From: Solirubrobacteraceae bacterium
Lineage (GTDB): Bacteria; Actinomycetota; Thermoleophilia; Solirubrobacterales; Solirubrobacteraceae
Direction: 5' to 3'
Length of the DNA stretch: 12,748 bases
Assembly: GCA_025928415.1 (NCBI GenBank)
Contig: JAICJK010000025.1
Span: 1-12,748 of the forward strand
Positions 5,979 through 12,748 of the stretch are shown here, piece after piece; within the stretch, counting starts at the first letter, position 1, and every line of letters begins with the position of its first letter. The position numbers and the translations under genes are program-made. The notes beneath the pieces were generated by a model. It was not told the origin of the DNA, searched no databases, and worked only from the letters and a program-made list of their open reading frames with translations.

Positions 5979-6851
5979 ATGTACTCCACGATCGTCGTCG
6001 GCGTCGACGGGCACCCCGGTGGCCGTGACGCGATCGCCCTGGCCCGGACCCTGGGAGGCACGGCCAGCGACCTGGTCCTCGTCCACGTCTGGAAGGGCGT
6101 GGACGGGGTGATGGCCGCGGCGGCCGGCGCCCAGCCGCCCGTGCGCGCGGGCGAGGACTTCCTCGAGCAGGCGCGGCGGGAGCTCGGGCGCCCGTGCCGC
6201 ACGGTCACCCACCAGGCGGCCTCGGTCGCCGGCGGCCTGCGCCGCCAGGCCGAGCTGCTGGGCGCCGACCTGCTGGTCGTCGGCTCGTCGCGGCGCCAGG
6301 GGGCCGGGCGGGTGCTGCTCGGAGACGACGCGCTCGCGGCGCTGCACGCGGCGCCGTGCGCCCTGGCCGTGGCCCCGCGCGGCCTCGCCGCCGACGCGGT
6401 GCACCGGCCGGGTCCGGAGGGCGACGCCGCCGTCGCCGCCGCCCGGGCCATCGCTCGCGAGCAGGGCGCCGAGCTGCACGCGACGACCGTGCTGCCGCTC
6501 CTGCCGAGCGTCTGGGAGGGCCCGCCGTTCGCCTACGTCGACGTCGTCGAGGACATCACCGGCGAGCACGAGCGGAGCGCGCGCGAGCAGCTCACGGCGC
6601 TCGGGCCGGACGTTGTGGGCCACGTCGCCCGCGGCCTGGCGATCGAGGAGCTCGTCCGCGCCTCGCAGGACGTCGACCTGCTGGTGGTCGGCTCGCGCGC
6701 GCACGGGCCGTTGCGGCGGCTGCTGCTCGGCAGCACGGCCGACGGCGTGGTGCGCGACTCGGCCTGCCCGGTCCTGGTGGTCACGCGGGGCGCGAGCGAG
6801 GCGCCCTCCGAGCCGACCGCCGCCGCCCCTCCGGCCGGCGCGGGCGCCTGA
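5979..6851 (+). CDS. Universal stress protein, tandem UspA domains with reduced second domain (USP2)
   Basis: A 290-residue paralogue of USP1. The chosen ATG gives MYSTIVVGVDGHPGG, which aligns from residue 1 with USP1; an in-frame GTG at 5946 would add 11 residues with no family match. Neither start has a clear Shine-Dalgarno. Domain 1 (about 1-135) has the strand IVVGVDG (5-11), but its loop at 103-117 ends in GDD instead of Gly-Ser. Domain 2 has an intact ATP loop, GSRAHGPLRRLLLGST (238-253), then ACPVLVV, but lacks about 8 residues against USP1 exactly at its first strand, so the strand-1 Asp is gone. The tail (270-290) is Ala/Pro-rich and probably disordered. Its TGA is one base from the next ATG, so it heads a tightly coupled operon with the kinase fusion, acetate kinase and phosphoketolase. 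A role in sensing ATP or energy state is inference. Confidence 0.9.
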   Translation: MYSTIVVGVDGHPGGRDAIALARTLGGTASDLVLVHVWKGVDGVMAAAAGAQPPVRAGEDFLEQARRELGRPCRTVTHQAASVAGGLRRQAELLGADLLVVGSSRRQGAGRVLLGDDALAALHAAPCALAVAPRGLAADAVHRPGPEGDAAVAAARAIAREQGAELHATTVLPLLPSVWEGPPFAYVDVVEDITGEHERSAREQLTALGPDVVGHVARGLAIEELVRASQDVDLLVVGSRAHGPLRRLLLGSTADGVVRDSACPVLVVTRGASEAPSEPTAAAPPAGAGA

Positions 6852-6852
6852 C

Positions 6853-8406
6853 ATGCCGAGCCGGGAGGCGGTGGCCGCCGACGCGCTGGCCCACGCCGAC
6901 CCTGCGTGCCTGCGCGAGAGCCTGGCGCGCATCGGCGGGGAGCCCGTGGAGCTGCGCGAGACGCACACCGCGCTCGTGTTCCTGACCGGCGAGCGGGCCT
7001 ACAAGCTCAAGAAGCCCGTCCACTTCGACTTCGTCGATCATCGCCGGGCGGCCGACCGGGCCGCCGCGTGCCATCGCGAGCTCGCGCTCAACGAGGGCCT
7101 GGCGCCCGGGATCGGGATCGCGGTGCGCGCGGTCGTCCCGGTGCAGGACGGCTACGAACTGGGCGACGCCGGTGATGCGCGCGCGGTCGACCACGTCATC
7201 GAGATGCGCCGCTTCGACGAGGCGCAGACGATGCGGGCGCTGCTGGAGCGCGGCGCGCTGACCGTGGAGCAGGCGCGCGCGGCGGGCGCGGCCATCGCCC
7301 CGTTCCACCGGCGCGCCGGCGTCGTGCGCGAGGCGATCGACCACCGCGCGCTCGTCCACCGCAACCTCGAGGCGCTGGTCCCGCTCGCCGCGCCGCACGT
7401 CCCGCCGCACGAGCTGCTCGCGCTCGAGCGCTGCGCCGACGCCTTCCTGCTCGGCTACGAGGACGTGCTGTCGGCCCGCGCCCGCAGCGGCACGATCGTC
7501 GACGGACATGGCGACCTGCGGGCCGAGCACGTGCTCTTCGAAGGCGACCGGGTGCTGGTCGTCGACCGGCTGGAGTTCGACGATCTGCGGCGCGTCGACG
7601 TGGCCGACGACCTCGCCTTCCTGCTGATGGACCTCGAGAGCCGCGGCGGCGGGAACTTCGCCGAGCCGGTCCTCGACGGTTACGTCCGGGCCGGCGGCGC
7701 CGCCCCGCCCGCCGCGCTGCTCGCGTTCTTCGGCGCCTACCGCGCCCAGGTGCGGGCCAAGGTCGACCTGCTCCGCGCCGGGCAGGGCGCGGGTGACGTA
7801 CCGGACGCCGGCGGGGCCGCCCGCGCGCGGGAGCTCCTGCGCCTCGCCCGCCGGCTCGGCTGGCGGGCGCGGGGGCCGCTGATCCTGCTCGTCACCGGCC
7901 CGCCGGCGTCGGGCAAGTCGACGCTCGCCGCCGCCCTGGGCCGCTGCTCCGGGCTGCCCGTGCTGTCCTCGGACACGGCGCGCCGGGTCGCCGGCTCGCC
8001 GGGTCACGCCGACTACAGCCTGGATGCGCGGGCGCGCGTCTACGAGCAGCTCGCCGCGCTCGCGGGCTCCACCCGCGCCGTCATCATCGACGCGACGTTC
8101 GGCGAGCCCGAGCTGCAACACGCGTTCGCCGCGGGCCTGGAGGCGTCGCGGCCGCTGCTGGCCATCGAGTGCGTCGCGAGCGACGACGTGCGCGCCGGGC
8201 GCGCCCGCCGGCGTCGCGCGGAGGGCGGTTCGAACTCCGACGCGGGCCCGGAGGTCGCCCGCGAGCTCGGGGCGCGCTTCGTCCCGGTCGGCGGCCTGCC
8301 CGACGACGCGCACCTGGCGGTCGACACCGAGCTGCCGCTGGAGCTGCAGGTCGACGAGGTCGAGGCGTGGCTGGACACGCGCCTGGCCCGGGGGACCGGG
8401 CTGTGA
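6853..8406 (+). CDS. Bifunctional aminoglycoside-phosphotransferase-like / P-loop kinase protein
   Basis: A 517-residue fusion of the COG2187 plus COG0645 type, as in mycobacterial Rv2004c. The N-terminal half (about 20-310) is a phosphotransferase fold. KLKKP (51-55) supplies the ATP-contacting lysine region, HGDLRAEH (219-226) is the Brenner-like catalytic loop with Asp221, and VVDRLEFDD (236-244) is the metal-binding segment with Asp238. The C-terminal half (about 342-517) is a small P-loop kinase with Walker A GPPASGKST (349-357), LSSDTARR (371-378), IIDATF (411-416) and an Arg-rich lid (447-455), resembling gluconate- or chloramphenicol-kinase folds. It starts one base after the USP2 stop (TGAcATG), and its own stop overlaps the acetate kinase start (GTGA). 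This coupling argues for a job in the same stress or energy pathway. The substrates of both halves are unknown; antibiotic resistance is not implied by the family name. Confidence 0.88.
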   Translation: MPSREAVAADALAHADPACLRESLARIGGEPVELRETHTALVFLTGERAYKLKKPVHFDFVDHRRAADRAAACHRELALNEGLAPGIGIAVRAVVPVQDGYELGDAGDARAVDHVIEMRRFDEAQTMRALLERGALTVEQARAAGAAIAPFHRRAGVVREAIDHRALVHRNLEALVPLAAPHVPPHELLALERCADAFLLGYEDVLSARARSGTIVDGHGDLRAEHVLFEGDRVLVVDRLEFDDLRRVDVADDLAFLLMDLESRGGGNFAEPVLDGYVRAGGAAPPAALLAFFGAYRAQVRAKVDLLRAGQGAGDVPDAGGAARARELLRLARRLGWRARGPLILLVTGPPASGKSTLAAALGRCSGLPVLSSDTARRVAGSPGHADYSLDARARVYEQLAALAGSTRAVIIDATFGEPELQHAFAAGLEASRPLLAIECVASDDVRAGRARRRRAEGGSNSDAGPEVARELGARFVPVGGLPDDAHLAVDTELPLELQVDEVEAWLDTRLARGTGL

Positions 8407-9536
8407 GCGAAGCCGCGGGCGCGGGCGCGGGGCCGCGCGTGCTCGTGCTCAACGCGGGGTCGAGCAGCCTCAAGCATGCCGTCCTGGACCCCGATGGCGA
8501 GCTGGGCGACCGCGGCGCGGAGCGCTGGGCCTCGGGCGAGGGCGCCCAGCGCCACGCCCGCGCGGTGCGCCACGTGCTCGAAGGTGTGGGACCCGTCGAC
8601 GCCGTCGGCCACCGCGTGGTGCACGGCGGCCCCGCACTGCTCGAGCCCGCGCGCATCGACGCCGTCGTGCGGCGGGCGATCGAGGCGGCCGCCGAGCTGG
8701 CGCCGCTGCACAACGCGTCCGCGCTGCTGGGCATCGACGCGGCGTCCGGCGCCCTGCCCGGCGTGCCGCAGGTCGCCTGCCCGGACACCGCCTTCCACGC
8801 GACGCTGCCGCCGCACGCGCGCGTCCTCCCGCTGCCGGAGGCGTGGCGCGAGCGCGCCGGGCTGCGGCGGTACGGCTTCCACGGGCTCAACGTCGAGTGG
8901 TGCGCGCGACGGGCCCCCGAGGTGCTGGACCGCCCGGCGACGGCGGCGCTGGTGGTCTGCCACCTCGGCTCCGGCTGCTCGGCCAGCGCGGTGCGCGACG
9001 GCCGGTCGGTGGACACCACGATGGGCTGGTCGCCGCTGGAGGGAATGCCGATGGCCACCCGCTCGGGCTCGCTGGACCCCGACGTCGTGCTGCGGCTGCT
9101 GCGCCTCGGCGTGGGCGAGCCCGCGCTGTCGGAGGGCCTGCAGCACGCCTCGGGCGTGACCGCGCTGGCCGGCCACGGCGACCTGCGCACGCTGCTCGAG
9201 GCGCCCGAGGACGACGAGCGCGCCGCGCTCGCGCTCGCGGTCTTCGTCCGCGGCGCCGCACACGCGATCGCGCAGATGGCCGCCAGCCTCGGCGCGCTGG
9301 ACGCCCTCGTGTTCACGGGCGGCGCGGCCGAGGGCTCGCCGCGCCTGCGCGCCCTGATCGCCGAGCGCCTCGCGCCGCTCGGGGTCGTCCTGGACCCCGG
9401 GGCGGCGGACGACGGCGTCGGGGCCGACCGGCCGATCCACGCCGCGGGCAGCCGCGTCGCCGTGGCCGTCGTGGCCGCCAACGAGGAGGCGATGATCGCC
9501 GCGCACACCGTGGCGACCCTCGCCCGGGCATCCTGA
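8403..9536 (+). CDS. ackA: Acetate kinase (divergent)
   Basis: A 377-residue acetate/butyrate kinase-family protein, slightly shorter than the usual 400. In this context it would convert acetyl-phosphate and ADP to acetate and ATP. Landmarks are VLVLNAGSSSLK (13-24, Asn17), GHRVVHGG (69-76, Arg71), CPDTAFH (126-132, Asp128), RRYGFHG (155-161, His160), MATRSGSLDP (217-226, Arg220) and ANEE (359-362, Glu361). By motif these match the catalytic Asn, Arg, Asp, His, Arg and Glu of studied acetate kinases. Several usual signatures are altered: HLGNG is HLGSG (187-191), GFHGTSH is GFHGLNV, and FTGGIGEN is FTGGAAEG (304-311). The GTG start overlaps the preceding stop as GTGA and gives a normal N-terminus; an ATG further upstream in frame would add 78 Arg-rich residues lying inside the previous gene. 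Phosphoketolase follows after 4 bases, which supports acetate rather than butyrate or propionate as product. Confidence 0.9.
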   Translation: MSEAAGAGAGPRVLVLNAGSSSLKHAVLDPDGELGDRGAERWASGEGAQRHARAVRHVLEGVGPVDAVGHRVVHGGPALLEPARIDAVVRRAIEAAAELAPLHNASALLGIDAASGALPGVPQVACPDTAFHATLPPHARVLPLPEAWRERAGLRRYGFHGLNVEWCARRAPEVLDRPATAALVVCHLGSGCSASAVRDGRSVDTTMGWSPLEGMPMATRSGSLDPDVVLRLLRLGVGEPALSEGLQHASGVTALAGHGDLRTLLEAPEDDERAALALAVFVRGAAHAIAQMAASLGALDALVFTGGAAEGSPRLRALIAERLAPLGVVLDPGAADDGVGADRPIHAAGSRVAVAVVAANEEAMIAAHTVATLARAS

Positions 9537-9540
9537 CGCC

Positions 9541-11898
9541 ATGGCCGCACCGATCGACGACGCCGAGCTCGACGACCTCCTGGCCTGGTGGGCCGCCGCC
9601 AACTACCTGACCGCAGCGCAGATCTACCTCCGCGAGAACGCGCTGCTGCGCGAGCCGCTGCGCCCCGAGCACATCAAGCCCCGCCTGCTGGGCCACTGGG
9701 GCACGTCGCCCGGGCTGAACCTGGTCTACGCGCACTGCAACCGCCTCATCCGCCGCACGGGCCAGGCGACCCTGTTCGTCGCCGGGCCCGGGCACGGCGG
9801 GCCCGCGGTGGTGGCCTGCACGTACCTCGAGGGCACCTACTCCGAGGTCTATCCGCACGTGTCGCGCGACGCCGACGGCCTGCGGCGCCTCGTCCGGCAG
9901 TTCTCCACCCCGGGCGGGATCCCGAGCCACGTCTCGGTCCCCACCCCCGGGTCCATCCACGAAGGCGGCGAGCTCGGCTACGCGCTCGTGCACGCCTTCG
10001 GGGCGGCGTTCGACGACCCCAGGCTGCTCGTGACCTGCGTCGTCGGTGACGGCGAGGCGGAGACCGCGGCGCTGGAGGGCTCGTGGAAGTCGCTGCGGTT
10101 CCTGAACCCGGCCCGCGACGGCGCGGTACTGCCCGTCCTGCACCTCAACGAGTACAAGATCTCCGGGCCGACCGTCCTCGGCCGCTCGACCGACGCGGAG
10201 GTCTGCGCGCTGCTGCAGGCGCACGGGTGGGCGCCGGTCGTCGTGGCCGGCGACGAGCCGCGCGACGTGCACCGCCGCTTCGCCGCAGCGCTGGACGACG
10301 CCCACGCGGCCATCGGCGAGATCCAGCGCGCGGCCCGGGCGGACGGTGCCCGCACGCGGCCCCGCTGGCCGGCGATCGTGCTGCGCACGCCGAAGGGCTG
10401 GACGGGGCCGAGGACCGTCGACGGCGTCCAGGTCGAGGGCACCTTCCGCGCCCACCAGGTCCCGCTGGCGGGCGTGCGCGACAACCCACAGCACCTGGCC
10501 CAGCTCGAGGCCTGGCTGCGCTCCTATGCGCCCGAGGAGCGCTTCGACGCCGCCGGCGCGCTCGTCGAGCGGCTGGCCGCCCTGGCGCCGGCCGGCGACC
10601 GGCGGATGGGCGCGCTGCCGCAGGCCAACGGCGGGACGCTGACCCGCCCGTTGCGGCTGCGCGGGCTGGAGGGCTACGCGGCGCAGGTCGGGGAACCGGC
10701 CACGACGCGGGAGGAGTCCACGCGCCACCTCGGCACGATGCTGCGCGACGTCTACGCCGACAACGCCGAGACCTTCCGGCTGTTCTGTCCCGACGAGACG
10801 AACTCCAACCGGCTCGGCGCGGTGTTCGAGGTCTCCGACCGCTGCCTCATGGACGCGGCGCCCGGCGACGAGCAGGTCTCGCCGGAGGGCCGCGTGATGG
10901 AGGTCTTGAGCGAGCATCTCTGCGAGGGCTGGCTGGAGGGCTACCTGCTGACCGGCCGCCATGGGCTGTTCGCGACCTACGAGGCCTTCGCGATGGTGAG
11001 CGCGTCGATGGCCATCCAGCACGCCAAGTGGCTGGAGGAGGGACGCCGCCTGGGCTGGCGCGCCCCCGTCCCCGCGCTGAACGTCCTGCTCACCTCGACC
11101 TGCTGGCGCAACGACCACAACGGCTTCAGCCACCAGGGCCCCGGCCTGCTGGACGCGATGATCTCGCTGCGCGGCGAGGTCATCCGCGCCTACCTGCCCC
11201 CCGACGCCAACTGCCTGCTCGCGGTCGCCGAGCACTGCCTGCGCAGCCGCGACTACGTCAACCTGATCGTCAGCGACAAGCAGCCGCAGCTGCAGTACCT
11301 CGACCTCGAGGCCGCCCGCACGCACTGCGCCGCGGGCGCCGGGATCTGGGCCTGGGCGTCGACCGCGGGCAGCGTCGAGGAGGCCGACCTCGTCCTGGCC
11401 GGCGCGGGCGACGTCCCCACCCAGGAGATCGTGGCGGCCACCGACCTGCTGCGCGAGCACGTGCCCGACCTGCGCGTGCAGACCGTCAACGTCGTCGACC
11501 TGATGGCGCTCGCGCCGCCGCATGTCCACCCCCACGGCCTGGACCCGGAGCGCTTCCGGGCGCTGTTCGGCGACGACCGCGAGGTCGTGATGGCCTTCCA
11601 CGGCTACGCCCGGTCGGCCCACCAGCTCCTGCACGGCCGCCCGGATCCGGCGCGCTTCCATGTGCACGGGTTCTGGGAGCAGGGGACCACGACGACCCCG
11701 TTCGACATGCTCGTCCTCAACGACCTGAGCCGCTACCACCTCTGCCTGCAGGCGCTCGCGCGGACGCCGCGCCGCCCGCCGGGCTGCGAGGAGCTCGAGC
11801 GGTACTGCCGGGCCCAGCTCGAGCGCCACCACGCCTACGTGCGCGAGCACTTCGAAGACATGCCCGAGGTCCGCGACTGGGTACGGGCGCCCGCGTGA
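9541..11898 (+). CDS. xfp: Phosphoketolase (xylulose-5-P / fructose-6-P)
   Basis: A 785-residue, full-length thiamine-diphosphate enzyme. It cleaves xylulose-5-P to acetyl-phosphate and glyceraldehyde-3-P, and often fructose-6-P to acetyl-phosphate and erythrose-4-P. N-terminal domain signatures are LLGHWGTSPG (49-58, His52), AGPGHGG (81-87, His85), GIPSHVSVPTPGSIHEGG (126-143, His130 and His140) and VVGDGEAET (167-175), the metal/cofactor motif that ends with Asn203 in HLNEYKISGP. The middle domain has FATYEAF (477-483) with the cofactor-activating Glu481, and WRNDHNGFSHQGPG with His526 and His531. The C-terminal transketolase-like domain is complete. These correspond by motif to residues known in bifidobacterial enzymes. 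No active-site change is visible. It lies 4 bases after acetate kinase without a clear Shine-Dalgarno, so translation probably continues from upstream ribosomes. Whether it prefers xylulose-5-P or fructose-6-P cannot be read from sequence. Confidence 0.97.
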   Translation: MAAPIDDAELDDLLAWWAAANYLTAAQIYLRENALLREPLRPEHIKPRLLGHWGTSPGLNLVYAHCNRLIRRTGQATLFVAGPGHGGPAVVACTYLEGTYSEVYPHVSRDADGLRRLVRQFSTPGGIPSHVSVPTPGSIHEGGELGYALVHAFGAAFDDPRLLVTCVVGDGEAETAALEGSWKSLRFLNPARDGAVLPVLHLNEYKISGPTVLGRSTDAEVCALLQAHGWAPVVVAGDEPRDVHRRFAAALDDAHAAIGEIQRAARADGARTRPRWPAIVLRTPKGWTGPRTVDGVQVEGTFRAHQVPLAGVRDNPQHLAQLEAWLRSYAPEERFDAAGALVERLAALAPAGDRRMGALPQANGGTLTRPLRLRGLEGYAAQVGEPATTREESTRHLGTMLRDVYADNAETFRLFCPDETNSNRLGAVFEVSDRCLMDAAPGDEQVSPEGRVMEVLSEHLCEGWLEGYLLTGRHGLFATYEAFAMVSASMAIQHAKWLEEGRRLGWRAPVPALNVLLTSTCWRNDHNGFSHQGPGLLDAMISLRGEVIRAYLPPDANCLLAVAEHCLRSRDYVNLIVSDKQPQLQYLDLEAARTHCAAGAGIWAWASTAGSVEEADLVLAGAGDVPTQEIVAATDLLREHVPDLRVQTVNVVDLMALAPPHVHPHGLDPERFRALFGDDREVVMAFHGYARSAHQLLHGRPDPARFHVHGFWEQGTTTTPFDMLVLNDLSRYHLCLQALARTPRRPPGCEELERYCRAQLERHHAYVREHFEDMPEVRDWVRAPA

Positions 11899-11942
11899 GC
11901 CCCCCTGCGGCCGCGACCCTACGGAGGCAACACCGAAGTACA

Positions 11943-11960
11943 ACTGTGAAGCGGTACAGT
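11943..11960. promoter_or_regulatory. Candidate ArsR operator overlapping a -10 element
   Basis: ACTGT-N8-ACAGT is a perfect 5-base inverted repeat. Its right arm lies within TACAGT (11955-11960), a TANNNT -10 candidate 6 bases before the ATG at 11967, the spacing of a leaderless promoter. GTACA also occurs twice (11938 and 11954), 16 bases apart. An inverted repeat covering its own -10 is the usual way an ArsR-family repressor controls its own gene. A GGAGG at 11923-11927 lies 39 bases upstream of the start, too far to be its Shine-Dalgarno. Confidence 0.5.
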
Positions 11961-11966
11961 CGGGAC

Positions 11967-12302
11967 ATGGACATCCCCCACCCGCTCCCCGGTCCGCTCG
12001 TCGAGCTGATCGCCGCGCGCTTCCGGGTGGTCGGCGAGCCGATGCGCATCCGGCTGCTCGACCGCCTCCGGGACGGCCCGGCGACCGTCAACGAGCTGAC
12101 CCGCGCGCTCGGCGCCTCCCAGCAGAACGTCTCCAAGCATCTCGGCGTCCTGCACCAGGCGGGCATCGTGAGCCGCAGCAAGCAGGGCACCTCGGTGCGC
12201 TACGCGATCGCCGACGAGACCGTCTTCGCGCTCTGCGAGCAGGTCTGCGGCGGGCTGCGCCGCCAGCTCGACGACCTCGACGACGTGCTCAGCGCGGCGT
12301 AG
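11967..12302 (+). CDS. ArsR/SmtB-family transcriptional regulator
   Basis: A 111-residue winged-helix repressor of normal family length. Helices at about 8-35 (LVELIAARFRVVGEPMRIRL) precede the helix-turn-helix, TVNELTRALGASQQNVSKHL (40-59), and the wing, IVSRSKQGTSVRYAIAD (67-83). The classic CxC metal site of ArsR/SmtB in the recognition helix is absent. The only cysteines are Cys90 and Cys94 (CEQVC) in the C-terminal dimer helix. A cysteine pair could sense thiols, persulfide or soft metals, but this arrangement is also common in uncharacterised actinobacterial members. The ATG lies 6 bases after a TACAGT -10 candidate; a GTG 21 bases upstream would add seven residues and overlap the candidate operator. 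The MBL-fold gene follows after 9 bases, so the two are probably one unit that this protein represses. Confidence 0.88.
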   Translation: MDIPHPLPGPLVELIAARFRVVGEPMRIRLLDRLRDGPATVNELTRALGASQQNVSKHLGVLHQAGIVSRSKQGTSVRYAIADETVFALCEQVCGGLRRQLDDLDDVLSAA

Positions 12303-12311
12303 CGCGACGCG

Positions 12312-12748
12312 ATGATCTTCCGCCAGATCACCCACGACGACCTCGGCTGCGCGTCCTACCTGATCGGCGACGAGGATGCGGGCGTCGCCGCGGTCGTCGA
12401 CCCCAAGCTCGACATCGAGGAGTACCTCGCCCTCGCGCGCTACATGGGCGTCCGCATCGAGCACATCCTCGAGACGCACAACCACGCCGACCACGTCTCC
12501 GGCCACGGCCGGCTGGCGGCGGCGACGGGCGCGCCGATCCACATCCACCGCGACGCGGCGCCGGACTACGACCACGAGCCGTTCGACGACGGCTGGGAGC
12601 TCGCGCTGGGCTCGGTGCGCGTGCGCGCGCTGCACACCCCCGGCCACCGGCCCGAGCACACGGCCTTCGCGCTGGTCGACACCGCCCGCGGCCCGGAGCC
12701 GTGGGCTGCGCTGACCGGCGACACGCTGTTCGTCGGCGACATCGCGCG
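12312..12748 (+). CDS. MBL-fold hydrolase, persulfide dioxygenase-like (partial, runs off window)
   Basis: The first 145 residues of a metallo-beta-lactamase-fold protein; the 3' end lies beyond the window. Visible metal ligands are ETHNHADH (54-61, with His56, His58, Asp60 and His61), His112 in HTPGHRPEH (108-116) and Asp137 in LTGDTLFVGD (134-143). The opening FRQITHDDLGCASYLIGD and the THNHADHVSGH style match the ETHE1/Blh-like and MBL-rhodanese group, which oxidise glutathione persulfide or handle sulfane sulfur. Glyoxalase II is the main alternative. Full-length relatives are about 230 residues alone or about 450 with a C-terminal rhodanese domain; which applies cannot be seen here. The ATG has no clear Shine-Dalgarno and lies 9 bases after the ArsR stop. 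The ArsR-MBL pairing matches known sulfide/persulfide-responsive operons. Confidence 0.82.
   Translation, partial: MIFRQITHDDLGCASYLIGDEDAGVAAVVDPKLDIEEYLALARYMGVRIEHILETHNHADHVSGHGRLAAATGAPIHIHRDAAPDYDHEPFDDGWELALGSVRVRALHTPGHRPEHTAFALVDTARGPEPWAALTGDTLFVGDIA

Noticed and set aside
4551..6968. 805-codon open frame on the minus strand opposite the flavoprotein and USP2
   Set aside because: It spans two clear plus-strand genes and their gap, has low-complexity Arg/Gly/Ala composition and no motif.
6853..8406. Aminoglycoside resistance gene
   Set aside because: The phosphotransferase-like half belongs to the COG2187 fusion family with no known drug substrate, and its context is energy metabolism. 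A resistance label is not supported.
11923..11927. GGAGG as Shine-Dalgarno for the ArsR gene
   Set aside because: It is 39 bases from the ATG at 11967 and 18 bases from the alternative GTG at 11946, both too far. A leaderless start fits better.
9313..11943. 876-codon open frame on the minus strand opposite phosphoketolase
   Set aside because: It is the antisense shadow of a well-supported xfp gene. Composition is Arg/Gly/Val-rich with no recognisable domain, as expected from the third-position GC bias of the real gene.

Overview
The window is very GC-rich (roughly three-quarters G+C by eye). It has dense, tightly spaced genes, several GTG starts and almost no low-GC spacer DNA. Protein character (actinobacterial-type secreted GH3, tandem-domain universal stress proteins, NarL-type regulator, phosphoketolase beside acetate kinase) points to a high-GC actinobacterium. 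A Solirubrobacterales/Thermoleophilia-type soil organism is the best guess, but this is inference from protein style; no rRNA or other phylogenetic marker is present. I see no tRNA, rRNA, CRISPR array, IS element or phage gene. It reads as ordinary chromosome carrying a stress/energy cluster.

Layout. (1) 36-2878, minus strand: a small N-terminally hydrophobic SAM methyltransferase overlaps by ATGA with a secreted GH3 beta-glucosidase-type enzyme. (2) 2879-3037: divergent control region. (3) 3038-3904, plus: tandem universal stress protein (USP1). It converges on (4) 3901-4539, minus: a NarL/FixJ-type response regulator; both genes stop inside one shared CTAG. (5) 4540-4646: divergent promoter region with a -10-like hexamer close to each start codon. 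(6) 4647-5882, plus: FAD-dependent pyridine-nucleotide-disulfide-type oxidoreductase. (7) 5883-5978: a gap with a hairpin and a palindrome. (8) 5979-11898, plus: a tightly coupled four-gene set of USP2, an aminoglycoside-phosphotransferase-like/P-loop kinase fusion, acetate kinase and phosphoketolase. (9) 11967 to the window end, plus: an ArsR-type repressor and the start of a persulfide-dioxygenase-like metallo-beta-lactamase-fold gene, cut by the window edge.

How the genes could work together. Phosphoketolase cleaves xylulose-5-P or fructose-6-P with phosphate to acetyl-phosphate, and acetate kinase turns that into acetate plus ATP, so the pair yields ATP without respiration. Joining this pair to universal stress proteins and the phosphotransferase/P-loop fusion, near a NarL-type regulator, resembles the gene content of mycobacterial DosR hypoxia/dormancy regulons (Rv2003c methyltransferase, Rv2004c kinase fusion, Rv2005c USP). 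My main inference is that the centre of the window is a hypoxia/energy-limitation response island. The ArsR/persulfide-dioxygenase pair looks like a separate sulfur-stress module. No sensor kinase for the regulator lies in the window.
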